Assembly (NCBI GenBank): GCA_002697345.1
Contig: NZVE01000067.1
Span: forward strand, 26,894 to 63,007
Reading direction: 5' to 3'
Source of the DNA: Paracoccaceae bacterium
Lineage (GTDB): Bacteria > Pseudomonadota > Alphaproteobacteria > Rhodobacterales > Rhodobacteraceae
Length of the DNA: 36,114 nucleotides
In this document: piece by piece, positions 33,412-36,114 of the stretch
How the letters are laid out: each line of letters opens with the position of its first letter
Position numbering within the stretch: position 1 is the stretch's first letter
Made by a program: the position numbers and the translations under genes
Notes under the pieces: generated by a model
The model's input: only the letters and a program-made list of their open reading frames with translations
Databases searched by the model: none
What the model was told of the DNA's origin: nothing

Positions 33412-35223
33412 ATGAAAACTAAATATAATATAATATCAGTTTTAGCACTTCTTTATTTTAGTTTTTTTTGTTCTTTAAATGTTATCGCTGAAAGCCAGCA
33501 TGGAATATCTATGTATGGAAAGCCTGCTTTACCACAAGATTTTGTATCCCTTCCTTACGTAAACATAAATGCTCCAAAAGGAGGAATTTATGTTACGGGG
33601 GAAGTAGGAAGCTTTGATTCTCTTAATCCTCACATCAGAAAGGGAAGGGTACCTTGGCAACTTCGGTTTTTAGCCTACGAAAGCCTTATGGGTAGAAGTT
33701 GGGACGAACCTTTTACTCTTTATGGTTTACTTGCCGAATCGATCGAAGTTGATCCCAAAGGTCTATGGGTGGAGTTTACCATTAGAAAAGGTGCTAAGTT
33801 TTCTGATGGATCTCCTGTTACCGCTGATGATGTATTGTGGTCGTACGAAACACTTGGAACAATTGGGCACCCTCGCTACGCCAATACTTGGAAAAAAATC
33901 AGTAAATATGAGAAAATTTCAAACCAAAAGGTTAAATTTATATTTAATGAACCTGACAGAGAGTTAGCTCTAATAATGGGCTTAAGGCCGATATTGAAAA
34001 AGGCGCAATGGCAAGAGCATAGTTTTAAAGAAAGTGGGTTGAATGTGGTACCCATCTCGACAGCACCCTACGTAGTTAGTGATTTTGAGGCTGGGAAATT
34101 CATAAGACTTTCACGAAATAAAAATTATTGGGGCAGGGATCTTCCATTTCGTCGAGGCACTAACAATGTTGATGAGATTAGAATAGAATTTTTTGCAGAT
34201 GGTAATGCTCTTAAAGAAGCGTTCAAGATTGGAAAATTAAGCTCTTTACGTGAATCTAATGGTGCAAAATGGGATCAACAATACGATTTTCCTAAGATAA
34301 AAAATGGAGAAATTACAAAGTCAATAATCCCACATAAGAGACCATCAGGAATATCAGGTTTTGTGATGAATACCAGAAAACCCTTATTTAAAGACTGGCG
34401 TGTGCGAGAAGCATTAATTCAAGCTTTTAATTTCGAGTTTATAAATAAAAAATTAAATAATGGAAAAATGCCAAGGGTTACTTCTTATTTTTCAAATTCA
34501 GTGCTGGGTAAAGAGAAGGGGCCAGCTGTTGGAAAAGTTAAAGATTTTTTACTACCATTTTCTAGTGAGTTATTACCTGGAGCACTGGAGGGTTATGATC
34601 TACCGGTTTCAAATGGTTCTGAACGAAATAGGACTGGCATAATCAATGCCTCTAAACTACTCGATGAGGCAGGTTACAGAGTGGTTAATGGAATTCTGAA
34701 AGATAGTAACAACAAACCATTCTCATTTGAGATTCTTCTTAGACAAGGTAGCTCTGAGTTAAAAGCTATTACTAATATTTATTCAGAGGCGCTAAAGCGA
34801 CTGGGAATATTTCCTTCAGTAACAATTATTGATAGCGCTCAATATAAAGAGCGTACCAACCTATATGACTTTGATATGACGTACTATAGGCGAGGTTTGT
34901 CATTAAGTCCTGGAAATGAACAGCTTTTATATTGGGGATCAAATGGTGTTAATAACCCAGGTTCTAGAAATTGGATGGGTATCAATTCTATGGCAGCAGA
35001 GGAGATGGTAAGACTTATGTTGAACTCTCCGGACAGAGAAGACTATATATCAGCCGTAAGGGCGTTAGATCGAATATTAATTTCAGGTAGGTATGTAGTG
35101 CCAATTTGGTACTCACCCTATTCAATGCTTGCCCATGATTCAAATTTAAAATACCCAGATTATCTGCCAGCTTATGGCGATTGGATAAATTTTTTACCAG
35201 ATGTTTGGTGGTTTGAAAGCTGA
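33412..35223 (+). CDS. YejA-type oligopeptide ABC transporter solute-binding protein, solitary
   Basis: This 603-residue extracytoplasmic binding protein of the SBP_bac_5 family has a signal peptide (about 1-26, core IISVLALLYFSFFCSLNVIA) and ATG with GAGG eight bases upstream. The opening GISMYGKPALPQDFVSLPYVNINAPKGG is characteristic of the YejA/microcin-C-uptake subgroup. Further segments are FDSLNPH, LAYESLMGRSWDEPFTLYGLLAESIEVDP, FSDGSPVTADDVLWSYETL and NPGSRNWMGI near the C-terminus. No permease or ATPase gene adjoins it, so it either shares a YejBEF complex encoded elsewhere or the importer described in this window. It is followed 56 bases later by a convergent acetyltransferase gene. 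Confidence 0.92.
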   Translation: MKTKYNIISVLALLYFSFFCSLNVIAESQHGISMYGKPALPQDFVSLPYVNINAPKGGIYVTGEVGSFDSLNPHIRKGRVPWQLRFLAYESLMGRSWDEPFTLYGLLAESIEVDPKGLWVEFTIRKGAKFSDGSPVTADDVLWSYETLGTIGHPRYANTWKKISKYEKISNQKVKFIFNEPDRELALIMGLRPILKKAQWQEHSFKESGLNVVPISTAPYVVSDFEAGKFIRLSRNKNYWGRDLPFRRGTNNVDEIRIEFFADGNALKEAFKIGKLSSLRESNGAKWDQQYDFPKIKNGEITKSIIPHKRPSGISGFVMNTRKPLFKDWRVREALIQAFNFEFINKKLNNGKMPRVTSYFSNSVLGKEKGPAVGKVKDFLLPFSSELLPGALEGYDLPVSNGSERNRTGIINASKLLDEAGYRVVNGILKDSNNKPFSFEILLRQGSSELKAITNIYSEALKRLGIFPSVTIIDSAQYKERTNLYDFDMTYYRRGLSLSPGNEQLLYWGSNGVNNPGSRNWMGINSMAAEEMVRLMLNSPDREDYISAVRALDRILISGRYVVPIWYSPYSMLAHDSNLKYPDYLPAYGDWINFLPDVWWFES

Positions 35224-35245
35224 AAATTTTAAATGAGGAGGGTAA

Positions 35246-35267
35246 TTATCAATCAACACATTGATAA
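35246..35267. terminator. Weak AU-rich hairpin between convergent genes
   Basis: TTATCAAT-CAACAC-ATTGATAA forms an 8-bp stem in the 56-base gap between the YejA-like gene and the convergent acetyltransferase gene. The stem has few GC pairs and no clear T-run, so it is at best a weak bidirectional terminator. Confidence 0.3.
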
Positions 35268-35279
35268 ATTATCGTTAGG

Positions 35280-35873
35280 TTAGTCCAAACACTTAGACAT
35301 TAAGATATAGTCACCACTGTCTTGAGAGCCTGGAAAAGGAATTGATGGTCTACGATCAACTTCACGATAATTACTTTTCTCATAGAAATTAAAGGCAACA
35401 GTATTTTCATTTTCAACCTGCAAAGCTATTTTATCAATACCGGTATTTTTTGCTACTTCTTCTACTTTTTTTAATAAATGCTTTGCATAATCCTTACCTC
35501 TAAATTCTGGTAAAATAGAAATCGCTTGTAAAAGCCAACACCCACTTGCACATTTTTCTAGCTCAATTATTGGATGAAAGTATTTTGGTATGGCATCGAA
35601 GTCTTTGACTGGGTAGGGATCTTCGACAACAAATCCAAGAAAAGCACCAATAAATTTATTATTTTTTTCAGCTACGAACCAGTTTTCAAAATATAGATTA
35701 CTGCTATCATCGGTCCTAATCCTCTCTCTACCAAATTCAAAAGGTGATTGCCCCTTTTGAGCAAATTGTCCCCATCCCCATGCTGATAACCCTCGAGCGG
35801 CCATATCCATGCATAGAGCAAGATTGGTACTATCTTCCCTGTTTGCTTTTCTAATATTTATCACATTTTTCAT
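35280..35873 (-). CDS. GNAT-family N-acetyltransferase
   Basis: This 197-residue acetyltransferase has an N-terminal strand-helix IRKANREDSTNLALCMDMAARG, a central FVAEKNNKFIGAFLGFVV strand pair, and motif A around LQAISILPEFRGKDYAKHLLKKVEEVA, whose R-G-K-D-Y-A forms the pyrophosphate-binding loop for acetyl-CoA. NENTVAFNFYEKSNYREVDRR is the usual C-terminal motif B. It is cytoplasmic; the acceptor amine is unknown. It stands alone, convergent with the YejA-like gene and about 110 bases downstream of the DUF502 gene end. Confidence 0.9.
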   Translation of the reverse strand: MKNVINIRKANREDSTNLALCMDMAARGLSAWGWGQFAQKGQSPFEFGRERIRTDDSSNLYFENWFVAEKNNKFIGAFLGFVVEDPYPVKDFDAIPKYFHPIIELEKCASGCWLLQAISILPEFRGKDYAKHLLKKVEEVAKNTGIDKIALQVENENTVAFNFYEKSNYREVDRRPSIPFPGSQDSGDYILMSKCLD

Positions 35874-35983
35874 ATTTATTAAAACCTGCTTAATTAAGTA
35901 GTAAAAATTACAAAAATTATACTAAAACGCAAATAAACTTAATTAATCAAAACTTTAAACCCAAAAATTATAACATAAAATAA

Positions 35984-36114
35984 TTACTTTTTCTCTTTAG
36001 GATAAACTAAACCCGCAGATATAACTAATTTCACTGCCTCTTCGATAGTCATATCTAAATATTTGATGTCTGACTTGGGAATAAATAATAAAAAACCTGA
36101 AGTTGGATTTGGGG
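35984..36114 (-). CDS. DUF502 family membrane protein, C-terminal fragment
   Basis: Only the last 42 codons are in the window; the gene enters from the right edge. The translated end, PNPTSGFLLFIPKSDI then LDMTIEEAVKLVISAG and a short lysine-rich tail, matches the conserved C-terminus of DUF502 proteins (PNPTSGF..VP and the D-M-(S/T)-x-E-x-A-x-K-x-(I/V)-I-S-x-G pattern). These are small multi-pass membrane proteins of unknown function, widespread in alphaproteobacteria. It may be co-directional with the acetyltransferase gene, across about 110 bases in which I see nothing else. Confidence 0.75.
   Translation of the reverse strand, partial: PNPTSGFLLFIPKSDIKYLDMTIEEAVKLVISAGLVYPKEKK

Noticed and set aside
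35233-35283. A 16-codon open frame after a purine-rich stretch between the YejA-like and acetyltransferase genes
   Set aside because: It is too short to support, has no separate ribosome site upstream of its ATG, and overlaps the acetyltransferase stop region.
1-36114. tRNA, rRNA, CRISPR array, insertion sequence or prophage genes
   Set aside because: I looked on both strands and found no cloverleaf with conserved T-loop, no direct-repeat/spacer pattern, and no transposase or phage proteins.

Overview
The window is AT-rich and densely coded, with short intergenic gaps, many few-base gene overlaps and no tRNA, rRNA, IS element or CRISPR array that I can see. Gene content (oligopeptide ABC system, TRAP transporter with a twin-arginine-like binding protein, HyuA/HyuB hydantoinase/oxoprolinase pairs, several SDRs, a DUF502 fragment) fits a low-GC marine alphaproteobacterium with a heterotrophic, scavenging lifestyle. 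That placement is inference; there is no phylogenetic marker gene here.

Region 1 (1-16993) looks like one divergent catabolic island. On the minus strand, read right to left, lie an SDR, a solute-binding protein, two permeases and two ATPases of a Dpp/Opp-type ABC importer, and a CE4/NodB-fold hydrolase cut by the window edge. On the plus strand lie an IclR-type regulator, HyuA1, HyuB1, a second SDR, HyuA2 and HyuB2, nearly all within a few bases of each other or overlapping. The 136-bp gap between the two arms holds back-to-back promoter-like boxes and an overlapping inverted repeat that could be the IclR operator. A reasonable reading is import and ring opening of a lactam, hydantoin or cyclic imide, followed by oxidation, but the substrate is not visible.

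Region 2 (16990-25475) is a set of small convergent and divergent units: an FAD/NAD(P)-dependent monooxygenase-like protein, an Old Yellow Enzyme of the YqjM type, a translationally coupled tandem pair of M20 metallopeptidase paralogues, then a carboxypeptidase-G2-like M20 enzyme followed by a cytoplasmic gamma-glutamyltransferase. The last two both act on glutamyl bonds in their families.

Region 3 (25477-32737, minus strand) reads as one operon: TRAP dctP, dctQ, dctM, D-3-hydroxybutyrate dehydrogenase and an AMP-forming acyl-CoA ligase. The order suggests uptake of 3-hydroxybutyrate or a similar acid, oxidation to acetoacetate and CoA activation. DctM carries a C-terminal helical extension of about 330 residues, and DctQ is about twice the usual size.

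Region 4 (32738-36114) begins with a 674-bp non-coding gap. It contains a degenerate array of five TCA-N5-TGAGA boxes about 40-50 bp apart upstream of dctP, and an apparently complete small-RNA gene on the minus strand (promoter, two hairpins, U9 terminator, about 75 nt). It is followed by a solitary YejA-type oligopeptide-binding protein, a GNAT acetyltransferase, and the C-terminal end of a DUF502 protein at the right edge.
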